5,865 bases of DNA, taken from contig CANEWV010000118.1 in the NCBI GenBank assembly GCA_947442905.1, forward strand, positions 1 to 5,865, written 5' to 3'. The DNA is from Chitinophagaceae bacterium (GTDB lineage: Bacteria; Bacteroidota; Bacteroidia; Chitinophagales; Chitinophagaceae). Numbering within the stretch: the first letter of the stretch is position 1; every line of letters starts with the position of its first letter. Positions 5,186 to 5,865 of the stretch are shown here, one piece after another. The notes under the pieces were generated by a model. That model made no database searches. It was given only the letters and a program-made list of their open reading frames with translations, and was not told the DNA's origin. The position numbers and the translations under genes were made by a program.

Positions 5186-5865
5186 ATGGCTGAGACAAAA
5201 CCAACTGCAACAGCTGCAAAAAGTAGTTCAACTGCACAACCTAATAAAAGCAGTAACTTAGTTGCAACAATCGCTCCAATTGCTTGTATTATTGGCGGTT
5301 ACCTTATTTGGCGCGTACTATTAGGAAGCGCTTCTAACTTTACAACTCCTGATCCTGATGCTAGCCATTGGTTTTGGCCTAACCACAAAGGACCAAAAGG
5401 AACTTTTACAAAAATGTATGAAGGTGGTATCATTGTACCTATCCTTATTGGTTGTTTATTAACTGTATTAACTTTCGTAATCGAAAGATTATTAACTGTT
5501 AATAAAGCTTCTGGTACTGGAAATATTGCTGAGTTTGTGCGTAAAGTACAATTCCATTTAGCAAACAAAGACGTTGAAAAAGCGTTAGCTGAGTGCGATA
5601 AGCAACAAGGTTCTGTAGGTAATGTAATGAAAGCGGGTCTTAAGAAGTACAAAGAAATGATTTCTAATACTGAGCTTACTACAGATCAAAAAGTATTAAA
5701 CATTCAAAAAGAAGTAGAAGAAGCAACAGCGCTTGAACTTCCTATGTTAGAAAAGAACTTAGTGTTCTTATCAACTATCGCATCAGTAGCAACCTTATTA
5801 GGTCTATTAGGTACGGTAATGGGTATGATCCGTTCATTCTCTAAATTAGGTGACGAAGGTGGTGG
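5186..5865 (+). CDS. exbB: ExbB / MotA-TolQ-ExbB family proton channel (3'-truncated by window edge)
   Basis: This inner-membrane protein forms the proton channel of the Ton system with ExbD and drives TonB-dependent outer-membrane transport. 226 codons are visible, and the frame is open at the right edge. The ATG at 5186 is the first start after an in-frame TAA (5153-5155); its leader is A-rich with no Shine-Dalgarno sequence. Residues 2-24 are a soluble Ala/Ser/Thr/Lys-rich tail. Membrane segment 1 is about 25-46. A loop of some 35 residues rich in Pro, Trp and Phe follows, then segment 2 at about 81-101, ending ER. A cytoplasmic region (about 105-188) holds KVQFHLANKDVEKALAECD. The family signature LLGLLGTVMGMIRSF (204-218) lies in segment 3. 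ExbB, TolQ and MotA share this fold; the extra N-terminal segment and phylum context favour ExbB, usually followed by exbD and tonB genes. Those lie beyond the window, so TolQ is not strictly excluded. Confidence 0.92.
   Translation, partial: MAETKPTATAAKSSSTAQPNKSSNLVATIAPIACIIGGYLIWRVLLGSASNFTTPDPDASHWFWPNHKGPKGTFTKMYEGGIIVPILIGCLLTVLTFVIERLLTVNKASGTGNIAEFVRKVQFHLANKDVEKALAECDKQQGSVGNVMKAGLKKYKEMISNTELTTDQKVLNIQKEVEEATALELPMLEKNLVFLSTIASVATLLGLLGTVMGMIRSFSKLGDEGG

Noticed and set aside
5299..5652. 117-codon minus-strand open frame
   Set aside because: It lies wholly antisense to the well-supported exbB gene and its composition follows from the reverse complement of that gene.

Overview
The window looks like ordinary chromosome from a member of the Bacteroidota, possibly Chitinophagaceae or a related family. 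The phylum call rests on four things: a single-chain (alpha2-type) glycyl-tRNA synthetase, a large secreted metalloprotease of a type I know mainly from Bacteroidota, an ExbB protein of the form usual in that phylum, and AT-rich, A-rich gene leaders without Shine-Dalgarno sequences. The family-level guess is weak. No mobile element, CRISPR array, tRNA or rRNA was seen.

Layout: (1) 1-1371 (+), the 3' part of the glycyl-tRNA synthetase gene, cut by the left edge. (2) 1368-2111 (-), a ferredoxin--NADP(+) reductase-type flavoprotein, convergent with the first gene; the two stop codons share the palindrome TTAA. (3) 2112-2256, a short intergenic region with a very strong intrinsic terminator that ends the next gene's transcript. 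(4) 2257-4836 (-), an 859-residue secreted zinc metalloprotease with HEVGHTLGLRH and a Met-turn. (5) 4837-5185, a 349-base AT-rich divergent intergenic region with several inverted repeats and a candidate Bacteroidota-type promoter. (6) 5186-5865 (+), the 5' part of an exbB gene for a TonB-system proton channel, cut by the right edge.

The genes do not form one pathway. The synthetase is translation housekeeping, the reductase is redox housekeeping, and the metalloprotease is an exported enzyme of unknown substrate. ExbB probably opens an exbB-exbD-tonB type cluster that energises outer-membrane transport and continues past the right edge. I found no convincing previously undescribed system. 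The most noteworthy signals are the palindromes upstream of exbB, the shared-stop convergent gene pair, and the in-frame 9-bp tandem repeat just after the metalloprotease signal peptide.
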